The position numbers were made by a program, and so were the translations under genes. The notes under the pieces were generated by a model. That model was not told the DNA's origin, did not search any database, and was given only the letters and a program-made list of their open reading frames with translations. From the NCBI GenBank assembly GCA_041844835.1, contig JBGZBU010000042.1, positions 1 through 13,147 on the forward strand: DNA of 13,147 nucleotides. Reading direction: 5' to 3'. This DNA comes from CAUUCX01 sp041844835 (lineage in GTDB: Bacteria; Bacillota; Clostridia; Peptostreptococcales; Anaerovoracaceae). Below, in pieces: positions 6,169-13,147 of this stretch. Position 1 is the first letter of the stretch. Every line of letters begins with the position of its first letter.

Positions 6169-6203
6169 GAGGAGGGGCTGCGAGTTGGCCCCTCCTCTTT
6201 TAA
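6169..6203 (+). terminator. Strong intrinsic terminator after the Cache lipoprotein
   Basis: GAGGAGGGGC (6169-6178) pairs perfectly with GCCCCTCCTC (6188-6197) around a 9-base loop, followed by TTTTAATT. It starts eight bases after the stop codon. It may also slow transcripts arriving from the convergent ogt gene, though its minus-strand tail is less U-rich. Confidence 0.93.
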
Positions 6204-6253
6204 TTAACATTGAAACTGATTAATCCCTGCAAGTAATTAATTTTTGAAAATGA

Positions 6254-6727
6254 TTATTCCTTGAAATTGTTCATATTTTCTTTTTCCATTTTAAGTAAAT
6301 ATTCTTTTATCTCCAATCCGCCCGCGTAACCGACCAGCTTTCCGTTTGAGCCTATTACTCTGTGGCAAGGATATACGATTCCTATCGGATTTTTATTATT
6401 TGCAAGCCCGACGGCTCTGGCAGCGTTCTTATTTCCCACTGCGATTGCCACGTCTTTATAACTTCTGGTCTCGCCATACGGGATTTTCGCAAGCTCTTTC
6501 CATACTTTTACTTGAAACTCCGTTCCTCTGAGTTCACATTCAAAAGAAAATTCCTTTCTTTTTCCGTCTAAATATTCCAAAATTTGCTTGAACACCTTAT
6601 CCGTGAATTCGTTTTTCCTGCCAAAATCCGTCACCTCATCTTTTTTCTTAAGACAAACAACTTTTTCTCCCTCATGACCGATCTTTAAATATCCGAACGG
6701 ATATTCGTAAACTGCAAACTGATACAT
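6254..6727 (-). CDS. ogt: Methylated-DNA--[protein]-cysteine S-methyltransferase
   Basis: DNA repair protein that moves the alkyl group of O6-alkylguanine onto its own cysteine in a single, self-inactivating step. The 157 residues hold the N-terminal ribonuclease-like domain (1-65) and the C-terminal winged-helix part with FQVKVWKELAKIPYGETRSY (71-90), the helix-turn-helix with the conserved Arg finger (NAARAVGLANNKNP, 101-114), and the active site PCHRV with acceptor C121. The ATG at 6727 is chosen because AGGAGG lies six bases before it; the open frame to 6745 has no such site. There is no AraC-type Ada domain, so this is the Ogt/MGT form. It has its own promoter inside the end of the upstream ABC gene. 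Confidence 0.95.
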   Translation of the reverse strand: MYQFAVYEYPFGYLKIGHEGEKVVCLKKKDEVTDFGRKNEFTDKVFKQILEYLDGKRKEFSFECELRGTEFQVKVWKELAKIPYGETRSYKDVAIAVGNKNAARAVGLANNKNPIGIVYPCHRVIGSNGKLVGYAGGLEIKEYLLKMEKENMNNFKE

Positions 6728-6800
6728 TACAATCCTCCTGTTCACCCGACCGAATGCACATGCCCTTACTTAATCGCTATTCATTCCATACTCATTTTTT

Positions 6801-6829
6801 ATTATAGTAATTATTAATCCGTTTTACAA
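6801..6829 (-). promoter_or_regulatory. ogt promoter overlapping the 3' end of the ABC gene
   Basis: Minus-strand TTGTAA (6829-6824), exactly 17 bases, then a perfect TATAAT (6806-6801). The -35 lies within the last codons of the upstream ABC gene, whose stop is at 6816-6814. No terminator separates the two genes, so ogt could also receive read-through from the TetR-controlled operon. Confidence 0.65.
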
Positions 6830-8550
6830 TTGCAGATTTGATATGCTCCGTGCTGAGCTTTCCATAATTTTGTATAATATCCATCTTCCTCAAGAAGTTC
6901 GTCATGTTTTCCTTTTTCGAGCAACTTTCCTTCTCGGAATACGAGGATTTGATCAGCCTTTTGAACCGTTCTTAAATGATGAGCAATCACAATTACAGTT
7001 CTGTTCTTTGCAAGCTCTGTAATGGCATCCTGTATTAAAGATTCATTGACCGGATCAACATTGCTTGTCATTTCATCAAGGATTAAAATCGGTGCATCTT
7101 TCAGAAAGGCTCTTGCGATTGAAATTCGCTGTCTTTGTCCGCCTGATAATATTCCGCCGTTTTCTCCTATATCTGTTTCATAGCCTTTCGGCAAACTCAT
7201 AATAAAATCATGTATCCTTGCTTTCTTTGCCGCCTCGATTATCTCTTCTTTTGTTGTTCCTTTTTTACCTACTTTAATATTTTCCTCAATGGTATTATCG
7301 AACAGCTGAACATTTTGCATAACAATGCTGATACGATCTAAAAGTTCATCATAAGGAATATCTCTAATATCCACACCGCCGAGTGTGATTCTCCCTTGCT
7401 GTACATCGTAAAACCTTAAAAGCAAATTGGTTATCGTCGTCTTACCGCTTCCCGACTCGCCAACCAGTGCAGTCATCGTGTTTTCATCAATACCAAAACT
7501 CAAGTTCTCAATTTTAAACTCATCTCGTTCATAAGAAAATTCGATATTTTCAAAAGCTATGTTGTTTTGCTTTGGAACAATACCATCTGCATTGTCAGGT
7601 ATTACATCTGCATATAAAATTCTTGAAAGTCTTCCGTAGCTGTCTACCGCCGAAACATAGTACATATAATGCCCCTCCATAGAAGCGAACGGCTTATAAA
7701 ATTCCTTTGAAACAACGGCAAAGATGATAAAATCAAATGCCTTTAGATTGCCATTTGCCACAAACACCACACCAAACACAAGAAGCATCAAATACCCCAT
7801 ATCAAGTAAAAATCCGAATACAGATAATTGCTTTGCCTTAAATCTTGAGGCCTTTTTGCTTGTTTCTCCGAATTTCTTTGTTCTTGATGTCAATTCTCTA
7901 TCCAAGCTTTTATTGTTTGAAAAGCTCTTTAACACGGGGATTCCTCTGACATATTCAACAAATAAGCTCACCATATCTAAAAGAGCGGAGTTGTTCTCAT
8001 TCTCAATCTTTTTCGAGCTTCTAATTGTCATAACCAAAAATAAAAGAGCAACAGGAACAGATACAGCCATTATCAGTGCCAGCTTTATATCAATACTTGC
8101 AAGACCGATAAATACCACTGCCGCTATTAAAAAATCGCCGAACATTCTTGACCACATATGTCCGACAACAAGGGACATATTATCAACATCTTTATGGAGA
8201 ATGGTGTTTATCTCACCAAGCCTTTCGTTGGTATAAAATCCCAAACTGAATTTCTTCAGCTTTATAATCATTCGCTCTCTAATCTGCTGAACAATGTCAA
8301 ATCCTGCACTATGTTTTTTCATATCAGCAGCCATATTGCAAATACCTTTAAATACAACAAGCAGGGCAATCGAAATAAAATATTTATATATACTCTCTAA
8401 ACTTGTTCCGCCAAATATTTGAAACAGTATAAAAAAGACAATAACAATCATAGCTATGGAGCTTACCCCATAAAGTGCAAAAAATATACTTGATATGGCT
8501 AAATCTCTCTTACCTGTTTTTGTGAGCAGTTTTAACATTTCCCTAAGCAT
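6814..8550 (-). CDS. ABC transporter half-subunit (membrane domain + ATPase), second of the pair
   Basis: Type IV (exporter-fold) ABC half-transporter of 578 residues with six membrane segments in about 18-285 and a full ATPase domain. Walker A GESGSGKTT is at 364-372, the Q-loop glutamine at 412, signature LSGGQRQ at 468-474, Walker B ILILDE at 488-493 with catalytic E493, and the switch histidine in AHHL (H524). Methionine replaces the usual alanine after the glutamate (DEMTSNVDP). The ATG at 8550 overlaps the stop of the upstream gene by eight bases (ATGCTTAG), which implies translational coupling and a heterodimer. The GGAGG is 12 bases back, rather far. Overall it resembles the IrtAB/YbtPQ-like and multidrug branches found beside TetR genes in Clostridia; substrate and direction are unknown. 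It ends in QICNCKTD, with a CxC tail. Confidence 0.92.
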   Translation of the reverse strand: MLREMLKLLTKTGKRDLAISSIFFALYGVSSIAMIVIVFFILFQIFGGTSLESIYKYFISIALLVVFKGICNMAADMKKHSAGFDIVQQIRERMIIKLKKFSLGFYTNERLGEINTILHKDVDNMSLVVGHMWSRMFGDFLIAAVVFIGLASIDIKLALIMAVSVPVALLFLVMTIRSSKKIENENNSALLDMVSLFVEYVRGIPVLKSFSNNKSLDRELTSRTKKFGETSKKASRFKAKQLSVFGFLLDMGYLMLLVFGVVFVANGNLKAFDFIIFAVVSKEFYKPFASMEGHYMYYVSAVDSYGRLSRILYADVIPDNADGIVPKQNNIAFENIEFSYERDEFKIENLSFGIDENTMTALVGESGSGKTTITNLLLRFYDVQQGRITLGGVDIRDIPYDELLDRISIVMQNVQLFDNTIEENIKVGKKGTTKEEIIEAAKKARIHDFIMSLPKGYETDIGENGGILSGGQRQRISIARAFLKDAPILILDEMTSNVDPVNESLIQDAITELAKNRTVIVIAHHLRTVQKADQILVFREGKLLEKGKHDELLEEDGYYTKLWKAQHGAYQICNCKTD

Positions 8551-10336
8551 TTTCTGTTACCACCTCCATACACTCGCAATCCACTTCGCTTTTTGCTCGT
8601 GAAACACTTCGTTTCTCCTCTTTCAAATTCCATCTGTCAACCTTGTTCTGTGCTTCCACCATCTCACGATAAAAATCGCATTTACCCATAAGTTCTTCAT
8701 GCGTTCCCGTGTCAAGAACAATTCCCTTATCCATAACAATAATTTGATCCGAATTTCTGATTGTATTTAAATGATGAGCGATTGTAATAACTGTTTTATC
8801 CTTGCTTAAATCATTAATTGCTTCGCTGATGAGCTTTTCGTTCTCACTGTCAACCGCTGCCATCGCTTCATCAAGAATCAGAATCGGTGCATTTTTGAGT
8901 ATCATTCTCGCAATGGAAATTCTCTGTTTTTCTCCACCTGATAACTTAACTCCCATTTCTCCAACTCTTGTATCATATCCGTTAGGTAAAGCGGAAATAA
9001 AATCATGGCATCTTGCCTTCTTTGCCACCTCGATTATTTCTTCTTTTGTTGCTCCTATTTTACCGATAGCTATATTTTCAAATATACTTAAATCAAAAAG
9101 GATAACTTCCTGCTGAACACTACCGATAAGTTCTGAAATATTCTCCTGACTATAACTCTTTATATCCTTTTCATTTATCTTTATTTGTCCGCTGTCCGTA
9201 TCCCAAAATCCCATCAGCAAATTAGATACCGTACTTTTTCCGCAGCCGCTTGCTCCTACAAAGGCATTCAAACTATTTTTCTTAAAAGTCAAATTAATAT
9301 TTTTAAGCTCAAAGCTATCTTTTCCATATGCAAAATTCACATCTTTAAATTCTATATCTCCAAATTCTAAACCCTGTTTTATCTTTTTATTTGGAATTGG
9401 AACAGTTAAAACTTTTCCAATCGCATTTAATGCTTCTTTAAACACAATAGAAAAATGTTGCAATGTAGCCGTCTTACTTACGGATGCAGTAAAAGCAGAC
9501 GATAAAATAATTGCAAGGATAAAATTAGGCATTGTTATCTCTCCATAATAAAGAAATATGCTTCCTAAAATCATGACAATAACTACTCCAATTTCCATAA
9601 ATATGTCAATAAGTCCCATTGGAATCGTTATGGCACCCATACTCTTTTTGACCCAGTAAATATATTCTCTTGCCGTTTTCAATGTTCTTTCACTAATCTC
9701 CTCTTCTTTAGCAAAAGCCTTAACTACAGAGATATTTTTTACATACTCCATCAATTCTTCTCTCATCTTATTTTCATGATTGAAGTAAATAGCAAAATTT
9801 TTATTCATTGTTTTCTGTGAGACAATTTTTACCAAATACATGAGTGGAACCCCGGCAATCATTCCAAGTGCAAGACGCCAGTCTACAAAAATCATTGCTA
9901 TAAAAATGATGACAGGAAGAAGCGTAACTGACATTATTTCAGGTAGCCCATGAGCAAGGTAAACCTCCACTTGCTCTACATCATGCTGAACAATATTAGT
10001 AAGCTCGCCGGTATTATGTTCTTTGAAAAATCCTAAACTCAGTTTTTTTAGATGAGCGATAATATCTAACCTAAGTTCTGTTAATTTTTCGTATGCTTTC
10101 TCATGAGCAACCTTCGTCGCAAAATAATAAAACATCCCTTTTAACACAAATGATGTAAAGATACCGAGGAAAATATACTTCAAGTTATCTTCACTAAGAT
10201 TTTTTGTGATTAAGGAACTAATTAAATATACAAGTAAGATCTGTGGTATCAAATCAAATACTATTTTTAAAGCAAGAAGCGAACCCGCTAAGCCATTTTT
10301 CCCAATCACTTTTTTTCTTAATTCTTTTTCAGGCAT
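8543..10336 (-). CDS. ABC transporter half-subunit (membrane domain + ATPase), first of the pair
   Basis: Type IV ABC half-transporter of 597 residues with membrane segments in about 16-285 and the ATPase domain from about 325. Walker A GASGCGKST is at 361-369, the Q-loop at 408-409, signature LSGGEKQ at 465-471, Walker B ILILDE at 485-490, and switch histidine H521 in AHHL. Both nucleotide sites of the presumed dimer therefore look complete. The D-loop region is unusual (AMAAVDSENE instead of ATSALD). I start at the ATG at 10336, six bases after AAAGGAGAG, not at 10354. The C-terminal tail (about 565-597) is charged and contains CEC at 587-589. A perfect palindromic operator lies 27 bases upstream and tetR lies just beyond. 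The best reading is a TetR-repressed efflux or small-molecule transporter; the ligand cannot be read from sequence. Confidence 0.93.
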   Translation of the reverse strand: MPEKELRKKVIGKNGLAGSLLALKIVFDLIPQILLVYLISSLITKNLSEDNLKYIFLGIFTSFVLKGMFYYFATKVAHEKAYEKLTELRLDIIAHLKKLSLGFFKEHNTGELTNIVQHDVEQVEVYLAHGLPEIMSVTLLPVIIFIAMIFVDWRLALGMIAGVPLMYLVKIVSQKTMNKNFAIYFNHENKMREELMEYVKNISVVKAFAKEEEISERTLKTAREYIYWVKKSMGAITIPMGLIDIFMEIGVVIVMILGSIFLYYGEITMPNFILAIILSSAFTASVSKTATLQHFSIVFKEALNAIGKVLTVPIPNKKIKQGLEFGDIEFKDVNFAYGKDSFELKNINLTFKKNSLNAFVGASGCGKSTVSNLLMGFWDTDSGQIKINEKDIKSYSQENISELIGSVQQEVILFDLSIFENIAIGKIGATKEEIIEVAKKARCHDFISALPNGYDTRVGEMGVKLSGGEKQRISIARMILKNAPILILDEAMAAVDSENEKLISEAINDLSKDKTVITIAHHLNTIRNSDQIIVMDKGIVLDTGTHEELMGKCDFYREMVEAQNKVDRWNLKEEKRSVSRAKSEVDCECMEVVTENA

Positions 10337-10362
10337 GAAAATCTCTCCTTTCAAAATTGAAT

Positions 10363-10386
10363 AATATTGAATTTTAATTCAATATT
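10363..10386. promoter_or_regulatory. TetR operator 1 (perfect 24-bp palindrome) before the ABC pair
   Basis: Eleven-base arms AATATTGAATT (10363-10373) and AATTCAATATT (10376-10386) around a TT centre, with no mismatches. It lies 27 bases before the ABC start codon and shares its design with a second copy in the tetR promoter (11071-11094). Size and symmetry fit a TetR-family operator. The ABC promoter itself is not clear: possible -10 sequences overlap the palindrome but no good -35 matches. Confidence 0.8.
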
Positions 10387-10392
10387 GGTTTT

Positions 10393-10423
10393 TAAAATAA
10401 GACTTTGCCGGTCAAGCAAAGCC
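10393..10423 (-). terminator. Likely terminator between tetR and the ABC pair
   Basis: On the minus strand GGCTTTGC (10423-10416) pairs with GCAAAGTC (10408-10401, one G-U) around a 7-base loop, then TTATTTTA. It would separate tetR from the transporter genes, leaving only about 65 bases for an ABC promoter. The U-tract is broken by an A, so partial read-through is possible. Confidence 0.55.
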
Positions 10424-10459
10424 TGCTTTCGAGCTTAAAAACCTTCGGGTCCCTTACTA

Positions 10460-11032
10460 TTACAAGGATTCCACTCCTTTATAATAACATTCGGTCATCA
10501 GTTTAAGCATATCTTTTGCCCATTTTTCGTCTTGATAATGTCTTGCTATTTCAAGCAGCCCTTCTGTAAAATTGTTAGACAAGATATGAGCAAGCATCGG
10601 GTCATATTCTTTTTGGGATTGTCTTTTTAAACCTACTTCAATATGAAACTGCATTTGGGAAACAAGCTTTTGTTTTGCATCTTTATGCTTTGTGCCTGAG
10701 CTTTTATCCATCAAAATAATCAGTCTCTTACGATCTTTCAACAATTTATGTATATAATTTTCCCCCACTTCATCAAACCTTTCAGAAGCGGAACCTTTTT
10801 CCAAAGATTCTTCATCATTAAAAGCTGACTCGAAATTTACATACACAGAAGCTACTACCGCATCAAACAAAACTTCTTTGTTCTTAAAATATGTATAAAT
10901 CAATGCTACCGGAATATTTGCTTCATCCGCGATATCCGTAAGTTTCGCACCTCTGTAATCCTTTTCATAAAACACTTTTTCCGCCGCATCCAGTATTCTG
11001 TTTCTTACTTCTTCTTTTAGTACTTGTGCCAT
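10460..11032 (-). CDS. TetR/AcrR-family transcriptional regulator
   Basis: DNA-binding repressor of 190 residues, a normal length for the family. The N-terminal domain (about 8-55) has the typical order: RNRILDAAEKVFYEKDYRGAK, then the helix-turn-helix LTDIADEANIPVALIYTYFKNKEVLF (31-56). The rest (about 60-190) is a divergent all-helical ligand and dimer domain. The ATG at 11032 follows AAAGAGGTG at four bases. The gene precedes the ABC pair on the same strand, and both its own promoter and the ABC upstream region carry the same 24-bp palindrome. I infer that it represses itself and the transporter and is released by a transported or toxic ligand. The ligand is unknown. Confidence 0.92.
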   Translation of the reverse strand: MAQVLKEEVRNRILDAAEKVFYEKDYRGAKLTDIADEANIPVALIYTYFKNKEVLFDAVVASVYVNFESAFNDEESLEKGSASERFDEVGENYIHKLLKDRKRLIILMDKSSGTKHKDAKQKLVSQMQFHIEVGLKRQSQKEYDPMLAHILSNNFTEGLLEIARHYQDEKWAKDMLKLMTECYYKGVESL

Positions 11033-11070
11033 AGCACACCTCTTTCCGTGTCAATACCGAATTCATATTT

Positions 11071-11094
11071 AATAATAAATTACAATTCAATATT
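11071..11094. promoter_or_regulatory. TetR operator 2 within the tetR promoter
   Basis: AATAATAAATT (11071-11081), centre AC, then AATTCAATATT (11084-11094). The right arm is identical to that of operator 1; the left arm differs at two of 11 positions. Length and 2-base centre are the same. It fills the 17-base spacer and covers the -10 of the tetR promoter, as expected for an autorepressor. Confidence 0.78.
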
Positions 11095-11100
11095 TGTCAA
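11072..11100 (-). promoter_or_regulatory. tetR promoter
   Basis: Minus-strand TTGACA (11100-11095), a 17-base spacer and TATTAT (11077-11072), about 40 bases upstream of the tetR ATG. Operator 2 overlaps the -10 and the spacer. Confidence 0.85.
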
Positions 11101-11143
11101 CGCAAGTTTATTTTCCATTCTTAATCTGTGATACTGACCTCCC

Positions 11144-11180
11144 ATAAACTACCCGATGAAATTTTCACCGGGTAGTTTAT
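11144..11180. terminator. 37-bp near-perfect hairpin between the broken ABC gene and tetR
   Basis: ATAAACTACCCG (11144-11155) and CGGGTAGTTTAT (11169-11180) are exact inverted repeats. Within them TGAAA/TTTCA also pair around one base, with a single A/C mismatch between the two stems. It follows the stop of the ABC ATPase fragment by about 30 bases on the minus strand, so it probably ends that transcript, although the minus-strand U-run is only what lies in the stem. Confidence 0.6.
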
Positions 11181-11208
11181 TATGACTTTTTCCAAAATCC
11201 CCCCGTCT

Positions 11209-12526
11209 TTATAATTTCCAGTTGGCTGCTCGTTCTCTTGCATTGATAAATGCGGAATAAATACCTTCTTCGTTAATCAGTTCGTTATGCTTCCCCTCCT
11301 GTACCAATTTACCATCATCGATTACCAAAATTTGATCGGCTTTTTTCACGGTGGAAAGTCTGTGAGCTATGGAAATTACCGTATGTCCCTTGGATAACTC
11401 TTTGATAGCCGCCAAAATCTCAGATTCATTTTCAGGATCAACCGAGCTGGTAGCTTCATCCAAAAGAATGATCTGTGCATTTTTGAGTAACGCTCTGGCA
11501 ATAGAAACCCGCTGTTTTTCACCGCCGGAAAGGGAACTTCCTCCCTCACCCACCATCGTGCCATAGCCATCTGGAAGTTCCATAATAAAATTATGACAAT
11601 GCGCCTTTTTCGCGGCTTCCACCACTTCTTCATGACTTGCACCGGGATTTGCAAAGCGAATATTGTTTTCTATGGTGTCTTGGAAAAGGTAGACGTCTTG
11701 GAAAACAAGAGAAAGATTTTTAAGCAATTTTTCAACCCTATAATCTCGTATATCCTTACCCCCCAATCTGATTTCTCCACTATCAATATCATAAAAACGT
11801 GATATCAAATTGATAATTGTAGTTTTTCCGGAGCCCGAAGGTCCGACTATTGCTGTATTTGAGCCTTGAGGAATAGTAAATGATATGTCTTTTAGAACCG
11901 GATTTCTCTTATCATAACTAAAGTTTACCTTCTCAAAGACAATGTCTTGATTTTCGATAATTTCAAGGGCGCCGTCGCTTATTTCAGGAATGTCCAAAAC
12001 CTCGTCCATACTGCATGTTTGCAGGATTTTTAACCATCAGGATCGCCGCATTTTCGAGCTGCCGCAAACCACCAAAAATCATAAATCCCGCTGCAGAAAC
12101 GGTGAGTGCTTGTGGCAGCAGGACTTCACCCTTGGTACAAAGATAACAAGAAAACAGCGTAACAAGCAGGCTTGAAAGATTAATAATAGTCGTAAAAATC
12201 CTTGAATAAATAACAAAAACTATCTCAAAATGTACTTGAGCAAGTCTAAGCTCCTCAGAAGAGTCTTTTAAACCGGAATGAATTTCTTCCACGACCCCTG
12301 TATCAGCCATCGGAAAACTGCGCAGCACAGGTATACCTCTGATACTGTCTACCAGAGCATCGCTCACCCCAGTAATCGCAGCGTGTTCACGAGCAACTTC
12401 TTTCTTAGACTGATTTACCATAAGGAATACACAAAACCAAATAAAAATTAAGCAAACCAAGGTTAGGAATCCGATTTTAACATTGACGCAAAACATCCCG
12501 ATTAAAAGGAAAAATGATATTGAAGC
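11209..12526 (-). pseudogene. 5'-truncated, frameshifted ABC half-transporter
   Basis: Remnant of a third type IV ABC half-transporter. From 12526 it encodes membrane helices about 3-6 (FFLLIGMFCVNVKIGFLTL onward, then the SIRGIPVLRSF coupling region), but the first helices are absent. A slip at the A5 tract (12027-12031 on the plus strand) ends that frame at 11984. If one A is removed, the chain continues VKILQTCSMDEVLDIPEI into an intact ATPase domain. That domain has Walker A GPSGSGKTT, Q-loop VFQD, signature LSGGEKQ, Walker B IILLDE and H-loop AHRL, ending at 11209. The ATG at 12009 that would start the ATPase alone has no ribosome binding site. Its closest visible resemblance is to the second ABC subunit here (shared VDPxNES and KADQILV segments), suggesting it was one half of another heterodimer. 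A sequencing error at the A-run would restore the ATPase but not the lost 5' end. Confidence 0.85.
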
Positions 12527-13036
12527 GCCCGCAGCCAATTTGTATTTTTTATATTGCTTCACTGCAAAATGTGTTGGCTCTTTCTTTTCAAGTGCTTCAA
12601 AAAGTCTGTCTATTGGATTCATATAGGTTTCATCATCTTCTCTAACCTCTGAAGCGTCTATCATATCAAGCAGAGTCGCAAAGTTCTTTTCTTCTCTTGG
12701 AGCTTCATACCAGATGTAACCTATAAGAGCTGTATAGTAGAGCTTTTCCGCTTTTACCCAAAAATCCTCACCTGCTTTTTCTCCCTCTCCTTTCGTATTT
12801 GCAATGATTGTTTGAACTAATTTGAGTATGTCTTTTTCGCTTCTAAGATAAGCGAATGGATTGTACTTCATACTCTTTTTAAAGTTAATGGTATTTAAGA
12901 TTTTTATCTCATATCCGTTATCCTCAAGCATCTTGCCACACTCAAGGACTATTGTTCCTTTCGGATCGGTTACGCAATAGCTACTGTGCATCTGCATAAG
13001 GTTCGGTTTTACATAAAACCTCGTCTTACCCTCTAA
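12527..13036 (-). pseudogene. Internal fragment of a VirD4/TraG-type conjugative coupling protein
   Basis: About 170 residues of a VirD4-like coupling ATPase of the type carried by Firmicutes integrative conjugative elements (TraG/TraD/VirD4 family). It starts inside Walker A: only GKT of the P-loop remains (GKTRFYVKPNLMQ), followed by the Walker-B-like VTDPKGTIVLECG and the all-alpha-domain-like stretch EDFWVKAEKLYYTALIGYIW. It stops at VKQYKKYKLAAG, where intact family members continue GKTAKSIL. There it is joined in frame to the ABC membrane domain, giving one open frame 13042-11984 (352 residues, TTG start, no ribosome binding site). No relaxase, integrase or other transfer gene is visible, so the conjugative element itself is not here, at least not in this window. 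Confidence 0.85.
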
Positions 13037-13104
13037 TGTCAAGTATATGATATAAAAAACAGTCTAATTTTTTTAATGTTAATTATAAAGCGATTTCATA
13101 TCAG

Positions 13105-13147
13105 CTATCTTTCTTTTAAATCAATTTCTATACTTCCATATCTTGAA
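13105..13147 (-). CDS. Possible C-terminal end of a gene running in from beyond the window
   Basis: The minus-strand frame from 13146 reads SRYGSIEIDLKER then TAG (13107-13105). Thirteen residues are too few to identify a family; it could be chance. The 68 bases between it and the VirD4 fragment are A/T-rich without a recognisable gene. Confidence 0.25.
   Translation of the reverse strand, partial: SRYGSIEIDLKER

Noticed and set aside
7724..8236. 170-codon plus-strand open frame opposite the second ABC gene
   Set aside because: It is a shadow of the ABC coding strand without a ribosome binding site or recognisable domain.
11209..12009. Independent ATPase-only ABC protein
   Set aside because: The ATG at 12009 lacks a ribosome binding site and the preceding membrane domain reconnects to it by a one-base shift, so it is better seen as part of a broken gene.
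12027..12031. Programmed ribosomal frameshift
   Set aside because: There is no clear slippery heptamer with a downstream pseudoknot, and the gene has already lost its 5' end, so simple decay or a read error is more economical.
11984..13147. An intact integrative conjugative element
   Set aside because: Only an internal VirD4 piece is present; no integrase, relaxase, attachment site or other transfer gene is visible.
1..13147. CRISPR array, riboswitch, T-box or insertion sequence
   Set aside because: No regularly spaced direct repeats with spacers, no T-box core or recognisable aptamer in leaders, and no transposase frame with terminal repeats was found.

Overview
The window looks like a low-to-moderate GC Bacillota chromosome, most likely a clostridial anaerobe. 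The grounds are a dense tRNA cluster with CCA encoded in every gene, strong AAGGAGG-type ribosome binding sites, clean TTGACA/TATAAT promoters, a cysteine-rich clostridial-type Mrp/NBP35 ATPase, and a VirD4 relic of the kind found in Firmicutes integrative conjugative elements. The species cannot be fixed from the sequence alone.

Region 1 (about 95-1302, minus strand): ten tRNA genes in two transcription units. Val(TAC)-Asp(GTC) has its own promoter and an intrinsic terminator that begins one base after the Asp CCA. Thr(TGT)-Tyr(GTA)-Gly(GCC)-Gly(TCC)-Arg(TCT)-Gln(TTG)-Lys(TTT)-Ser(TGA) follows from a second promoter.

Region 2 (1313-6727): housekeeping and envelope genes. An Mrp/NBP35 Fe-S carrier ATPase (minus) is divergent from a secreted protein with two stalk-like repeats and a beta-propeller-like C-terminal part (plus). 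That gene converges on a ybaK-flavin/PNPOx-like pair (minus), and its best terminator lies inside the coding sequence of the opposing gene. A small lipoprotein with a stand-alone Cache-like sensor domain (plus) converges on ogt, the O6-alkylguanine-DNA methyltransferase (minus).

Region 3 (6814-11100, minus): a TetR-family regulator followed by two overlapping half-transporter genes (each membrane domain + ATPase), probably a heterodimeric type IV ABC transporter. A perfect 24-bp palindrome precedes the transporter pair. A near copy with the same geometry lies between the -35 and -10 of the tetR promoter, so TetR probably represses both itself and the transporter.

Region 4 (11144-13147, minus): a recombination scar. 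The 3' part of a third ABC half-transporter gene has lost its 5' end and is joined in frame to an internal piece of a VirD4/TraG-type conjugative coupling protein. The VirD4 piece is itself cut inside its Walker A motif. A one-base slip in an A5 tract then separates the ABC membrane domain from its ATPase domain. This is debris of a conjugative element and a degraded transporter, not an intact system.

No CRISPR array, rRNA gene, intact transposon or complete novel defence system was found. The most useful leads are the twin TetR operators, the VirD4-ABC chimera, the stand-alone Cache lipoprotein, the Mrp protein lacking the second cysteine of its C-terminal CxxC, and the terminator embedded in an opposing gene.
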